Assembly: GCF_963169125.1 (NCBI RefSeq) | Contig: NC_084802.1 | Location: 110,302,903-110,366,902 of the forward strand | Origin: Humulus lupulus | Lineage: Eukaryota > Streptophyta > Magnoliopsida > Rosales > Cannabaceae | Length of the DNA stretch: 64,000 bases | Direction: 5' to 3' | Part shown: piece after piece, positions 46,149 to 56,733 of the stretch | Layout: the number at the start of each line of letters is the position of its first letter | How positions within the stretch are numbered: position 1 is the first letter of the stretch | Notes under the pieces: model-generated | The model's database searches: none | Seen by the model: only the letters and a program-made list of their open reading frames with translations | What the model was told of the DNA's origin: nothing | Position numbers and translations under genes: made by a program

Positions 46149-47671
46149 TTATTTCGACAGGTTATCATTCCCCTGTTTGGTTTTTCTCTGGTGGTCATCT
46201 CTTGATCCATCGTATGCCCTTTTCTTCTTTGCTACATTCGACCCGTCGTTAGTTCGGGGCTTCGCGTGGAGCTCCTCCTTTCCTGCCTTTAGGTTTTCAT
46301 GGCCATCCTCCACACATATGTACTTTTGTGCTCTCTCGTAGAAGTCATCTAAGTCGGTGACCTCCCTCGTCAGCATGTTTTCCCACAGCTTGCTTCTTGG
46401 GAGCACCCCGGCTATAATGGCCATTTTTAACTCTCGGCGAGTCAGGCTCCCCACTTTCGTAGCCTCCATATTGAACTGGTGAATGTAGCTCTTCAGGCTC
46501 TCATTCTCCCCTTACTTCACTTTGGCCAAGCTGGTACCTGGCATCGTGTAATCCCTCACGGCATGGTGCTGTTGGAGGAATTCATCAGAAAACTGCTGCT
46601 AGGACCTGATGGACCCTAGCCTTAATCTCTTGAACCACTTGTAGGCGGGTCCTTTCAAAGTGACGGCGAAGCAGTGGCATCTAGCTCCACTTCCAATCCC
46701 TCTCAGTTTCATCAGATCGTTAAACGCATCTAGGTGGTACTTTGGATCCGTGTTCCCTTCGTAGGGGGTCATATTGGGTTCCTTAAAGTTGGTAGGGAGC
46801 CGGATGGCCTGTATCTCCCTCACAAAGGGCGACTCATGGTCGAAGTCCTCCTCAAAGGCCTGGCCGCCTGATGCGGTGATGATCTTGCTCCGCTGGCTCC
46901 TCATCTCCGTGTCTAGGTCCTGCCTCCTCTTGCTAAGACTGTCCCTCAAAGCGGACGGGCCAAGATCCGCCTTTCCCTTGCCCTCTCGAGGCGCTACGGG
47001 GCGCGTGGTCCCTTTGCCCGCCTTTTTTTTTATTGAGCTCCTCCCGTAAGTCTGAGGGTGCTCTTTTAGAGGTGACCTCATCGTCATTGCGAGGGGCAGT
47101 GTTGGTCCTCGGTGCGGGTTTCTGGGCCTGCTTAGGCGGTTCAGGGTGCTCACGTTGCTTCGCTCGGGGGGTGTTACTGGTTGAGTGTCGGGTCCTCCCA
47201 TCATCTACCGGTACAGTGGTCTCCACCCCATCCTTGCCCTTCTCCTTCCTCTTAGGCAAGGTCACGCTCGACTTGCCCTGCAACAGGCCATTCAGGACCT
47301 CTTGCAGTGTTCTCCAAGGTGGTCTCCAACCTTTGGTTCTTACAGTGGAGCTCACGTATTTCCTCTTCATAGAACCGAGACTTTGAACTTGAGCTCACGG
47401 AATGGACCCGGGTATGCTTATCATGCCTACGGGTAGAGGGGCCCGGGTTCTGCCGGTCGGAGTTCGGTACCTGCGGTGGTTTTGGAGGACTTTCTCCAGG
47501 AGGAGCGGCCGGTGACGAGGCCAGTCTATCACCTCCGTGAACCTCAGGGTCTTTCGGGGGCTCCACGTCTCTGGGTGGAGGAGCGTCCTTCATGGAGGCC
47601 TTCAGCTGGACTCCGTTCAGGTGAACCTCTACCTATCGCGGCTCCCTTAGTGGCTTTGAACGTCTTGGCAT
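46149..47671 (-). pseudogene. gag: E6 gag
   Basis: ATG at 47671-47669 (MPRRSKPLREPR), then a TAG. The frame 47252-47593 is Pro-rich with a short coiled coil (YEEEIRELHCKNQRLETTLE). The capsid-like core lies in 46599-47204 (LPTNFKEPNMTPYEGNTDPK, HCFAVTLKGPAYKWFKRL). It continues after a TAG and a TAA into 46149-46469 (NMEATKVGSLTRRELKMAII, LTREVTDLDDFYERAQKYI). The pattern is that of the retrotransposon gag family, close in layout to E1 gag but clearly different in sequence. No zinc knuckle seen. Confidence 0.8.
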
Positions 47672-47721
47672 TTTCTTCTTGCCGGAAACAATGGTGGAAC
47701 AGTAGTTTGAAACTAACGTTC

Positions 47722-47740
47722 CCACAAACGGCGCCAAACT
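47722..47740 (-). promoter_or_regulatory. E6 primer binding site region
   Basis: Read on the minus strand, TTTGGCGCCGTTTGTGGG lies 8 bp after the LTR end. TGGCGCCG is the common start of primer sites in Tat elements. The tRNA is not assigned here. Confidence 0.6.
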
Positions 47741-47748
47741 ATTAACGG

Positions 47749-48979
47749 TGAGAACTCGTCAACTAAGTTGAGTTGGAAGGAATTATCTAGTAACTATCGT
47801 CAATAAAAAAGCTATAGAAATCAAAGTAATAACTCAAGAACAATGACAGAATAACAATGGAGAAATCAATCAATCTTTCATTCACTCTCAAGCCTTTGTT
47901 ACAGTAAAACTCCCAACCACTTTTCAGGTGGTGTTAGAGTTCATTTTATAGTAGGCTCTAATGGCCCTGGGTACATGGTGGTCCTGGGGACCAAAGGGGT
48001 ACATAAGTACTCTGTCCACAGGGTGGCTTCAGAGGTTGTGGCTGTACATCTAGTACAGGGACAGGTGTCAGGAGGATGTCTCCACTACTTGTCCGTACCC
48101 ATGTCTGATGAGTGGTGGTAGACATAGTGGCGCAGGTGGTAGTGGTGTCGACTCTGACTCCTGGCCCTAGACGTACGGGCCATCACTCTTATTCCAACAC
48201 TCCTACTGGTACTGGTGTCCGTACTCAGTACTAGATCGTACAAGTATGTTCCATTCGACTCGTACTGGAGCCTCTAAGCATAGGGGTCTCAAGGTGTAAG
48301 GAATGGGACCCTTGGTGTGTGTAATGCTCATGGCGTGAGGTGGGGATCTTGGGTCCTTGGCACGAGATGCCCGAAGCCCCCCGACGACACTCACGAGCCT
48401 GGGTGATAGGCATGTGGCCTTGACGGACGTCTAAGGATGTGTGGCGAGACGTCCTCCTTGCGACTCCCTTGGTGCATGGCTCCACTCACGTGGCCACCAG
48501 GTGGCGTGGCCCACATTCCTTCACAAGGTCCCCTTGGAAGACCTATTGATGGCGCGGTTTGCTCAGGGTGCGAGGTGGGCGCGCGCATCAAGGGCCTCGC
48601 TCGGACGCGAGGCGGCGCGCGCGTATCAACGGGCTCGCTCGGACGCGAGGCGGGCGCACCAGGGGCCTCGCTCGGACGCGAGGTGCGCGCGTCAGGTGCC
48701 TCGCTCGGATGCGAGGCGGGGGCTCGCTCGGATGCGAGGCGCACGCGTCAGGGGCCTCGCTCGGACGTAGGGCGGGCGCATCAGGGGCCTTGCTCGGACT
48801 CAAGGCGGGGGCTCGCTCGGACGTGAGGCGCACGCATCAGGGGCCTCGCTCGGATGCGAGGCACGTGCACCAAGGGCCTCGCTCGGACGCGAGGCCACGC
48901 GAGGCCAATGCTGCTGGGGCGTGAGATTGGGCTCGCGGGGCTTGGTCCTTTTAAGGGCGGGGAATATTGAGCGTTCACA
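47749..48979 (-). repeat. E6 5' LTR
   Basis: On the minus strand it runs from TGTGAACGCTC to GACGAGTTCTCA. Ends in TG and CA. The U3 part contains a CpG-rich minisatellite (48594-48905). Confidence 0.8.
48594..48905. repeat. CpG-rich palindromic minisatellite in the E6 LTR
   Basis: Ten copies of a core like GCCTCGCTCGGACGCGAGGC, mostly 33 bp apart (two spacings of 23, one of 38). Each core is an inverted repeat, GCCTCGC/GCGAGGC around TCGGAC. The copy at 48787 reads GCCTTGCTCGGACTCAAGGC, keeping the pairing. ORFs on both strands here are products of the repeat, not genes. Confidence 0.9.
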
Positions 48980-49132
48980 ACTTTTAAAATCACAAAATTC
49001 ATATTTTGGCTAGCAATAACTCATGGAATACTTACGAAAAAAATATAATATTATTTCAAATAATATTCTTAACACGGGGGAAAAATTCCGACCCGAGTCC
49101 TTTAAAGGTACCCGAAAACGTAGGACGTTACA
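48980..49132 (-). repeat. E5 3' LTR, part 2 of 2
   Basis: Matches 55870-56022 at all but about 6 positions and ends GTAGGACGTTACA. The region matching 55285-55869 is absent from this LTR. Confidence 0.85.
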
Positions 49133-49968
49133 ATACCTACAATTTATAAAGGTTTCGTCCTCGAAACTTTAAACAAATGAGGATACAGCTCCCTCATCTT
49201 GTCTTCTGTTTCCCAGGTTGCCTCTTCAATGCCATGGTTACACCACTACACCTTTACCAATGGCACCGTCTTGTTCCTCGACACTTTTTCCTTTCGGTCT
49301 AGTATCATAACCGTTTTTTCCTCATAGACGAGTTGAGGATCCATGCTCAGCTGCTCATAGCTGATTACATGCGAGGGTTCACGCATGTATTTTCTCAATA
49401 AGGATACATGAAACACGTCATGCACCTTAGATAGGGCGGGCGGAAGAGCTAAACGATAAGCTACTTCCCCGATCCTCTCTATGATTTCGAAAGGTCCAAT
49501 GAACCTTGGGCTATGCTTTCCTTTCTTCCCGAATCGCATAGCCCCTCGTAGCGGAGCTACCTTCAGCAGCACGTTATCACCAACCTCAAACACAAGTGGT
49601 CTCCTGCGTCGATCAGCATATTTACGTTGTCGATAAACCGAAGTTTGCAAGCGTTGCCTTATCCGTCGGATGTCCTCTGTAATCTGATCAACCTCATCCG
49701 ATCCGAGAAACTTTCTTTCACTGGTCTCGTGCCAATGAATCGGTGATCGACATTTCCTTCCATACAATGCCTCATACGGAGCCATCTTGATGGAATCATG
49801 ATAGCTATTATTGTAAGGGAACTCTATCAGTGGAAGCTTCTCATTCCATGACCCTTGAAAGTCGAGCACGCAGGCTTTTAGCATATCTTCCAGGGTCGGA
49901 ATTGTTCGTTCGCTTTGACCGTCTATTTGCGGGTGGAAAGAAGTGCTAAACTTCAGTTTTGTACCCAA
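49133..49968 (-). pseudogene. pol: E5 integrase C-terminal half and chromodomain
   Basis: Begins MGTKLKFSTSFHPQ and contains the catalytic Glu in QIDGQSERTIPTLEDMLKA. It continues through MAPYEALYGRKCRSPIHW, FEVGDNVLLKVAPLRGAMRF, RFIGPFEIIERIGEVAYRL and FHVSLLRKYM. A TAG (49246-49248) separates it from the chromodomain end, which reads WCNHGIEEATWETED and YPHLFK near 49195-49245. The chromodomain probably guides insertion to marked chromatin. The stretch before the 3' LTR (49133-49190) holds a degenerate purine tract. Confidence 0.92.
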
Positions 49969-49986
49969 CCTCGTTTGGATTCTATT

Positions 49987-51640
49987 CTAGAATGTCGAGG
50001 TAAAACGTCCGTCGCGATCTGATACGATGGAGTTGGGTACACCATGCAGTCTCATTATTTCTGCAATGTAAATATCTGCTAACTTATGTGCGCCATAAGT
50101 TACCTTGATTGGCAAGAAATGAGCGGACTTAGTCAGCCTATCCACGATAACCCAAATGGCATCGTGCCCCTTGGGAGTGGTTGGTAGACCTATGGCAAAG
50201 TCCATAGTGACCATCTCCCACTTCCATTCCGGAATTTCTAAGGGTTGTAACAATCCGGTTGGCTGTTGATGCTCGGCCTTTGTCTGCTGACAAGTCAAGC
50301 AGTGTGCCACATATTCTGCCATCTCCTTTTTCATTCCAGGCCACCAAAAGTACTTCTTAAAGTCTTGGTACATTTTTGTGGTACCCGGATGCATGGCATA
50401 AGGAGCATTATGTCCTTCGAAAAAGATTTGCTTCTTGATCTCGTCATCATCAGGAACACATATTCTTCCCTTGTACCCCAATACTCCATCCTCGGAGATA
50501 TGGAATCCTGGTCGCCCCTCGTTCCTCACTTCGTGCATCAATCCTTGAACCCAATGATCGACTAACTGCCCGCCTCTTATAGCTTCCATAATGGTAGGCT
50601 CGATTGAAAGATTAGCCAATTGACCAACTACTATCTCTAAATCCAAGGTAGCAAGGTCGGCTTGTAACTGCGGAGAAATTTCCTTCACTGTCATCACATA
50701 AGCACCTGGTTGTCGACTCAATGCATCTGCCACCTTGTTTGCCTTTCCCGGGTGGTACAGAATGTCGCAGTCATAGTCGTTAAATAGTTCCAACAATCGA
50801 CGTTGTCTCATATTCAATTCCTTCTGAGTGAAGAAATACTTCAGGCTTTTGTGATCAGTGTAGATGTCGCAGTGTATCCCGTATAGGTAGTGCCTCCATA
50901 TTTTTAGAGCAAAAACCACTGCTGCAAGCTCCAGGTCATGAGTGGGATAGTTCTTCTCGTAATTCTTTAGCTGTCGAGAAGCATAAGAAATTACTTTTCT
51001 GTGCTGCATCAGCACTGCTCCCAACCCTCGGCCTGAGGCGTCGCTATAAATAGTATATCCCTCTGTGCCATTGGGGATTGTCAGCACTGAAGCATTCGTC
51101 AATCTTGTTTTCAGCTCCTGAAAACTCTCCTCACACTTGTCAATCCATTCATATTTGATGTTTTTGTGGGTAAGGGCAGTCATTGGTGCGACTATTTTGG
51201 AAAATCCTTCCACAAATCGCCGGTAGTATCCCGCTAACCCAAGAAAACTTCTAACCTCATGCGCATTTTTCGGAGGTTTCCACTGCTTAACAACTTCTAT
51301 TTTGGCGGGATCTACTGAAATTTCGTTTCCCGACACTATGTGACCCAGAAAACTTACTTTCTCTAGCCAGAATTCGCACTTCGAAAAACTTAGCGTAAAG
51401 CTTTTCGTCTCGCAGACACTGGAGGACCAGTTCCAGATGTGTTGCATGCTCTTCCTGGCTTTTTGAGTATAGCAGAATATCGTCAATGAACACGATGACA
51501 AACTTATCCAAATACTCGCGAAATACTCGGTTCATGAGATTCATGAATGCAGCAGGCGCATTGGTTAGTCCAAAGGACATCACTAAGAATTCGTAGTGAC
51601 CGTAGCGCGTTCTGAAGGCCGTCTTTCGTATATCTGTCAC
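49987..51640 (-). pseudogene. pol: E5 RT end, RNase H and integrase N-terminal half
   Basis: 51287-51640 has [20 protein letters not shown] and an intact active-site [11 protein letters not shown] frameshift near 51400 leads to the frame 49987-51501, with [14 protein letters not shown] and [18 protein letters not shown]. The RNase H also keeps [31 protein letters not shown] and ADALSR. The integrase shows the HHCC finger ([13 protein letters not shown]) and the two catalytic Asp regions ([19 protein letters not shown]). An in-frame TAG at 49987-49989 splits the integrase. Confidence 0.93.
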
Positions 51641-51667
51641 CTTAACCTTGAGCTGGTGATAGCCTGA

Positions 51668-54088
51668 TCACAGGTCTATTTTGGAAAATACTGACGCTCC
51701 TTGTAATTGATCGAAAAGATAGTCGATCCTCGGTAATGGATATCGGTTCTTGATCGTCACTTTGTTCAACTCCCGATAGTCAATGCACATTCTCATCATA
51801 CCGTCTTTCTTCTTAACGAATAAGATCGGGGCTCCCCATGGAGAATGGCTTAGCCTTATGAACTTCTTGTCCAGTAACTCTTGCAGTTGTGACTGCAACT
51901 CCTTGAGTTCAGCTGGTGCCATTCTGTAAGGAGTCTTTGAGATCGGTGCAGTTCCCGGAATCAACTCTATCTCAAACACAATCTCTCGGTCTGGTGGAAT
52001 CCCTAGGAGATCTTCAGGAAATACATCAGAAAACTTGCACACAACCGGTACATCCGATGGTGGTTGACTCGTTTCTTTATCCTTATCCACTATGTTTGCC
52101 AGAAAACTGATCCACCCATCACTCAAAATTTTTCTCGCCTTCATCACAGAAATCATGGGACACTTCTTTTCTCTTGACGTACCCTTGAACTCGAATGGTT
52201 CTTCTCCTGCTGGGGTGAAGACCACTTTTCTGCGCTTGCAATTGATAACTGCTCCATATTTGGTTAACCAATCCATCCTAAATATGACATCATATTCATG
52301 TAGGTTCAAGACTAACAGATCCACCATCAGCTCACAATTTTCAACCCAAACTAGTACGGCTCTAACCCATGTCTGCACCAGCATATCCTCTCCCGAAGGC
52401 AAGGATACCCCACAAATAACAGGCATAGGCTCAGGACTTCTATTTAATTTTGCCACAAAGGATGCAGATACAAAAGAATGTGATGCACCAGTATCCATTA
52501 ATGCATATGCTGAGGTTTGGGCGATAGAAATCTGACCTGACACCATATCAGATGGGCCAGCTCCTTTGTCGCTTTGTGTAAGCGCATAAACTCGAGGCGG
52601 AGCTCCAATTTGTTTATGTTGGTTATTTCGATTGCCCTTGGCTGGCATTCGACAATCCTTAGCAAAGTGCCCTGGCTTTCCACAGTTAAAACAGACCCCG
52701 CACTTGCCCCGATGGCGGCGGTTACACTTGTTGCACAGTGGCCATTGTTCAAACTCACGTCTCGACTGTTTGTTGTGACTAGCCATTGCCTGATTGGGAG
52801 GTCCCCCTTTTCTTTTGTTATTTCCCCCAAAAATCGGTCTTGTGCCTCTTGGATTGTTTGTTCGCCCCGAGTTCTGGCCGAACCTCGGGTTGAACCTTCC
52901 CCTTGGGCCATTCTGATTGGCCCGAAACTGTCCTGGGTTGTTGGGAGTGTACCTCCTGTCTTCGTTCTTCTGTGGATCTGGCTTGTTTAACACGGCCCAA
53001 GACTCTTGGCGAAGAGCCCGTTCCACAGCTTCAGCATACGTCTCTAGGCCAGTTCTACCAGTGTCTACACACCTGGCAATGTCTCTGCGTAGGCCCTTCA
53101 TAAAACTCCAAGTCTTATTCTCTTCAACGCTCACCTGGTTCTTCGCAAACCTAGACAGTTGGTCAAGTTTTCGAACGTAGTCCTGCATGCTCGATGTTCC
53201 CTGCTTCAGATTAGTGAACTCATTCACTTTGTGCTCAATCACTGCCTTACTAAAGTACTTGCCATTGAACAAGGTCAAGAACTCTAGCCATTCCATCTCG
53301 GCAACGTTATGCCCTTTCTTGGCTGTGTCCCACCAGATGCGGGTATCTTTTCTCAGCATATAGGTCTCGCAGACTACCTTCTCTCTCTCAGTAGTTCCAA
53401 TGAAGTCGAAGATTCTTTCCAAAATACTAATCCATTCCTTTGCCATTGAAGGGTCACTGCTCCCCTCGAATATAGGTGGATTTTGGTTGCCAAACCTTTC
53501 TGATATAGGTTTTGCTCGGGCAGCTCTTGGCACTTCTACTGGCTGTACAGGTTGCTCAATGATAACCTGCAGGCCAAGGTATTGTTCTTCATTGTTTGCA
53601 GGTGGTACTTCGTAGTTCTGAGAATTGTTGGGTGGCATGGGGAGTCGTCCCAGAAGGGTGTTAAATCTTTCAGCTTAGAGGGCATCAGCGTCCTCCTGTC
53701 TCTTTTGCCCTCTTTCTATTTGATCTCCCTATGTCTCCACTAGCCTTTGCAGATTGTTCATCTGCTCGGCTATCTCGCGAACTCTATCAGCTTGGTTTGG
53801 AGATCTAGCGGCAGGCGCGTTCTGAGCTCTATCAGCAGGTGCGGCCTAGCCTCGGCCAGCAGCACCCCTTCCTCTTTGTGCTCTTGTCCTTTTCCCTTTC
53901 GGTGGCCGCCACAAGGTCAAAGATCATCTATCTTAGTTGCCAGATTTGGTTCCGGCTGTACTCTTTGTCCTCGGCCTCGACCCCTTCCTTCCTCAACCAT
54001 GACCTGCATCTTGGTCAACAATCGCTCTCTCGGCTGGGTCTGGTTGATTAACAGCTCGACCTCCCCTGTCTCGAGTGTTAGGCACCAT
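51668..54088 (-). pseudogene. gag-pol: E5 gag, protease and RT N-terminal part
   Basis: The likely start ATG is at 54088-54086 (MVPNTRDRGGRAVNQPD), followed by stops and frame changes to 53639. An uninterrupted 656-codon frame follows. It has capsid-like [19 protein letters not shown] and DTRIWWDTA, a zinc knuckle [14 protein letters not shown], protease [16 protein letters not shown], and [17 protein letters not shown]. The RT start has [31 protein letters not shown] and [13 protein letters not shown]. The frame ends at a TGA (51668-51670) in the IDL(R)SGYHQ segment, a CpG-type change. Confidence 0.93.
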
Positions 54089-55020
54089 CGTAAGTCTTTA
54101 TACAACAATGTATAGTAGGGAAGAATATTAACCTAATTAAGCACGCCAAACATATCAAGCACAACAAGAAATCAACATTTTTTTTTTTAACAAAAGTTAG
54201 CAACTTCATTTCATAACCTATACCACATACAACAATGTTTCAAGTTTGGGTTGGCAAGTCTAAGGGATTTACAAAATTAGCCCAAAAAAAATGGACCTAT
54301 AACCCTGCTGGACCAGTTACAAATTTCCTTAATCATATACAAGGTAGGTACATATTTTAAAAGTAAGTGGGTTTCTAACACCTATGCAGCTCCTAACACC
54401 TAGTCGGTGTCGCTGTCAGCAACCATATCAGGACCTCCATCTGAATCCTCCTCGGGATCTTCCTCAGTCTGGTCCATCGGCTCCTCGTAAGAAATTTCCC
54501 CGTCGCCGAGTTCTTCATTAGCTACTTCCTCCATTGGCGGGTTCTTAGCTACAACTACACCAAAGTCCTACAACCTAGTAGGTTTGCAAGGTCTTTACAA
54601 AAAGTATCAACAAGACCCTCACAGCATAACCTAATCTAAGTTGTCCATCAACATATCTAGCTCTATGTCAGTATCCTCATCAGACTGCTCAAGATCCTCG
54701 TCTGGCTCTACTGAAGACTTCCGTCATGTACTGCGTACATTGCCAAATGGCACGCCAATGTCGTCATTTGTACTCGAAGTGGCAAGGAATTCTCATCGCT
54801 AAAGAGTCTATAGAAAATTGATTCTAGGCGAAGGGATCATGGGTAGTTTTCCTATCACACGGTCAACTATCTCAGGTATATCGACCATAACCTAAAATTT
54901 ATAGAATGAAGGTAAATAAAAAGAAAACAACACACTAAAGGAAGAAACAGTACTTACAGTGAATGCCGGTCTATCTTTGCGAAATGTACATGTGGGTTGT
55001 CTACAGAACCGGCTCAACTC
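54089..55020 (-). other. E5 untranslated leader
   Basis: About 0.9 kb between the primer site and gag. It includes a poly-T tract (54178-54190, poly-A on the element's strand) and acidic, low-complexity strings. No conserved frame. Confidence 0.6.
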
Positions 55021-55022
55021 GA

Positions 55023-55034
55023 GCTCTGATACCA
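55023..55034 (-). promoter_or_regulatory. E5 primer binding site (tRNA-Met)
   Basis: The minus strand reads TGGTATCAGAGC, two bases after the 5' LTR. A perfect match to the usual initiator-tRNA site. Confidence 0.92.
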
Positions 55035-55036
55035 AC

Positions 55037-56022
55037 TGTAACAACCCGGATTTTCGAGAATCGATAATGCGGAAATATAAATGTTTTCATTTACAAAATG
55101 TCTCAAAAACCCGTATAAAAAAAACTTTTTAAAAATTCGTATGGCCATACTTAACATTTAGTTACAAACATATTTTATAAAGAGTAGAGTGAGAATAGTT
55201 TAGGAAAATTACACAACATTTCCAAAAGTAGAACGGCTTCCCAAAAGGTCGGTCCACATGTACATTTGCAAGGAAGACTCCAGCGCACTTGACACTCAAG
55301 AGTTTATACTATCTAATTTACCCTAAAAACACTCAAGTGTTTTACTCCCACTTGCCCACTTGACAATATCCCAAACCTTTAAATAAAAGGGATTTAAACT
55401 CAATTAGTTAATAAATGGGGTTTCAAAACATCACTTGGCCGGCCACCCCTTGCTATATATATGATCATTTCATTTTTTTTTTATAAAGGTTAATAAATGT
55501 TTCATAAGAAGAAAAGTCAAAATTGGCTTTCGACACCTTTTTCACTCTTATTAAGTTTTAATCACCAAACTTAACATTAATTAATTAAATTAAATATCTC
55601 TCACATTTAATTTAATTAATCACATAATAAAATTTAACCTAAGGTCCATTCATGGAATAAAATTCCTCATTTCGGCAAAATTAGGCATTTAACACAAAAT
55701 GCCTTAAAATTTCCATTTTCTTTTAGGTTTATTATTTTTGACCAAACTTTAACTTTTATGAATGTATTTTATGCCCAAAATATAATTGCCATGATTTTTC
55801 ATTTTATATTCCAAGATTTTTACCCGATCAGGGTTTTTGTGTCGGTCTTGGACCGAAAGTCTTATCTTGACTTTTAAAATCACAAAATTCATATTTTGGC
55901 TAGCAATAACTCATGGAATACTTACAAACAAAATATAATATTATTTCGAATAATATTCTTAACCCGGGGGAAAAATCCCGACCCGAGTCGTTTAAAGGTA
56001 CCCGAAAACGTAGGACGTTACA
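55037..56022 (-). repeat. E5 5' LTR (internally deleted)
   Basis: TGTAACAACCCGG...GGACGTTACA, 986 bp. Compared with 38967-42133 it lacks about 2.9 kb after position 55284, but it holds 55285-55869, which the other LTR has lost. Confidence 0.88.
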
Positions 56023-56027
56023 TATCT
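56023..56027. repeat. Right target-site duplication of E5 (TATCT)
   Basis: Identical to 38962-38966. Confidence 0.92.
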
Positions 56028-56697
56028 ACCTTTGATAGAGTTCTCCTACAACAACAGTTATCAGTCTACCATTGGAGTTGCCCCTTATGAGATGTTGTAT
56101 GATAGGAAGTACAGATCTCCCATTCATTGGGATGAGACAGGTGAAAAGAGATACTTGGGTCTTGAGGCAATTCAGAGGACCAGTGAGGCCATTGAGAAGA
56201 TTAGAGCTCGGATGCTTGCTTCTCAGAGTAGGCAGAAAAGTTATGCAGATCCCAAGTGTAGGGACGTGGAGTTCCAAGTGGGAGACTATGTTTTCCTTAG
56301 AGTCTCGCCATGGAAAGGGGTGAGAAGGTTTGGGAAGAAAGGCAAGTTGAGCCATAGATTTGTAGGTCCATTTGAGATCCTAGAGAGGGTTAGTCAAGTG
56401 GCTTACAGATTGGATTTTCCTCCGGCGTTGTCAGCCATGCACAATGTATTTCATGTTTCAGCTCTTTGGAGGTATGTATCTGATGTGAATCATATTTTGG
56501 GTTATGAAGATCTGGAGCTTGAGCCAGATCTCTCCTTTGAGGAGCAGCCAGTTCAGATTCTTGACAGAAAGGATAAGGTCCTCAGGAATAAGACGATACC
56601 TTTGTTTAAGGTATTGTGGAGGAACAGCAAGGTCGACGAAGCGACCTGGGAGCCGGAGTCAGATATGCAAAGTCAGTATCCCGAGCTGTTCCGGTAA
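56028..56697 (+). pseudogene. pol: E4 pol, second part: integrase C-terminus and chromodomain
   Basis: Continues the frame interrupted at 38966: LPLIEFSYNNSYQST, VAPYEMLYDRKYRSPIHW, EFQVGDYVFLRVSPWKGVRR, RFVGPFEILERVSQVAYRL, then FHVSALWRYV. It ends in a chromodomain-type segment, KVLWRNSKVDEATWEPESD, and a stop at 56695-56697. This portion is open throughout. The purine tract AGGAGGGGATAG (56721-56732) and the LTR follow. Confidence 0.93.
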
Positions 56698-56720
56698 ATT
56701 TTGAGGACAAAATTTCTGTA

Positions 56721-56733
56721 AGGAGGGGATAGT
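56721..56733 (+). promoter_or_regulatory. E4 polypurine tract
   Basis: AGGAGGGGATAGT lies immediately before TGTAATGCC of the LTR, confirming plus orientation. Confidence 0.88.

Larger units (their letters stand above)
42134..48979 (-). mobile_element. E6: non-autonomous Tat-like element with gag and antisense ORF, no pol
   Basis: Minus strand. The 5' LTR is 47749-48979 (1231 bp); the 3' LTR is cut to 42 bp (42134-42175). Next to the 5' LTR is the primer-site region, and gag follows at 47671-46149. Between gag and the antisense gene (42776-45228) there is no protease, RT, RNase H or integrase. Purine tract CTAGACTGGGGGGCAAG (minus strand) at 42176-42192. It resembles terminal-repeat elements that keep only gag. 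It is nested in the 3' LTR of E5. No target duplication can be read because the left LTR is truncated. Confidence 0.82.
38967..56022 (-). mobile_element. E5: Tekay/Del chromovirus inserted in the E4 integrase
   Basis: Minus strand. 5' LTR 55037-56022, primer site, gag-protease-RT-RNase H-integrase-chromodomain, and 3' LTR 38967-49132, which is itself split by E6. TATCT flanks both ends exactly. The shared LTR portions (38967-39214 vs 55037-55284 and 48980-49132 vs 55870-56022) differ at about 12 of 399 positions by hand. The C-terminal chromodomain and the tRNA-Met primer site are typical of Tekay. Nonsense codons and a frameshift in pol make it defective. Confidence 0.92.

Noticed and set aside
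48594..48905. CRISPR-like array
   Set aside because: Regular spacing of short palindromic repeats, but the spacers are themselves repeated, the genome is plant, and there are no cas genes.
48391..48924. Four overlapping ORFs of 80-130 codons on both strands
   Set aside because: They are readings of the 33-bp minisatellite. The repetitive Arg/Ala/Gly/Ser composition has no independent meaning.
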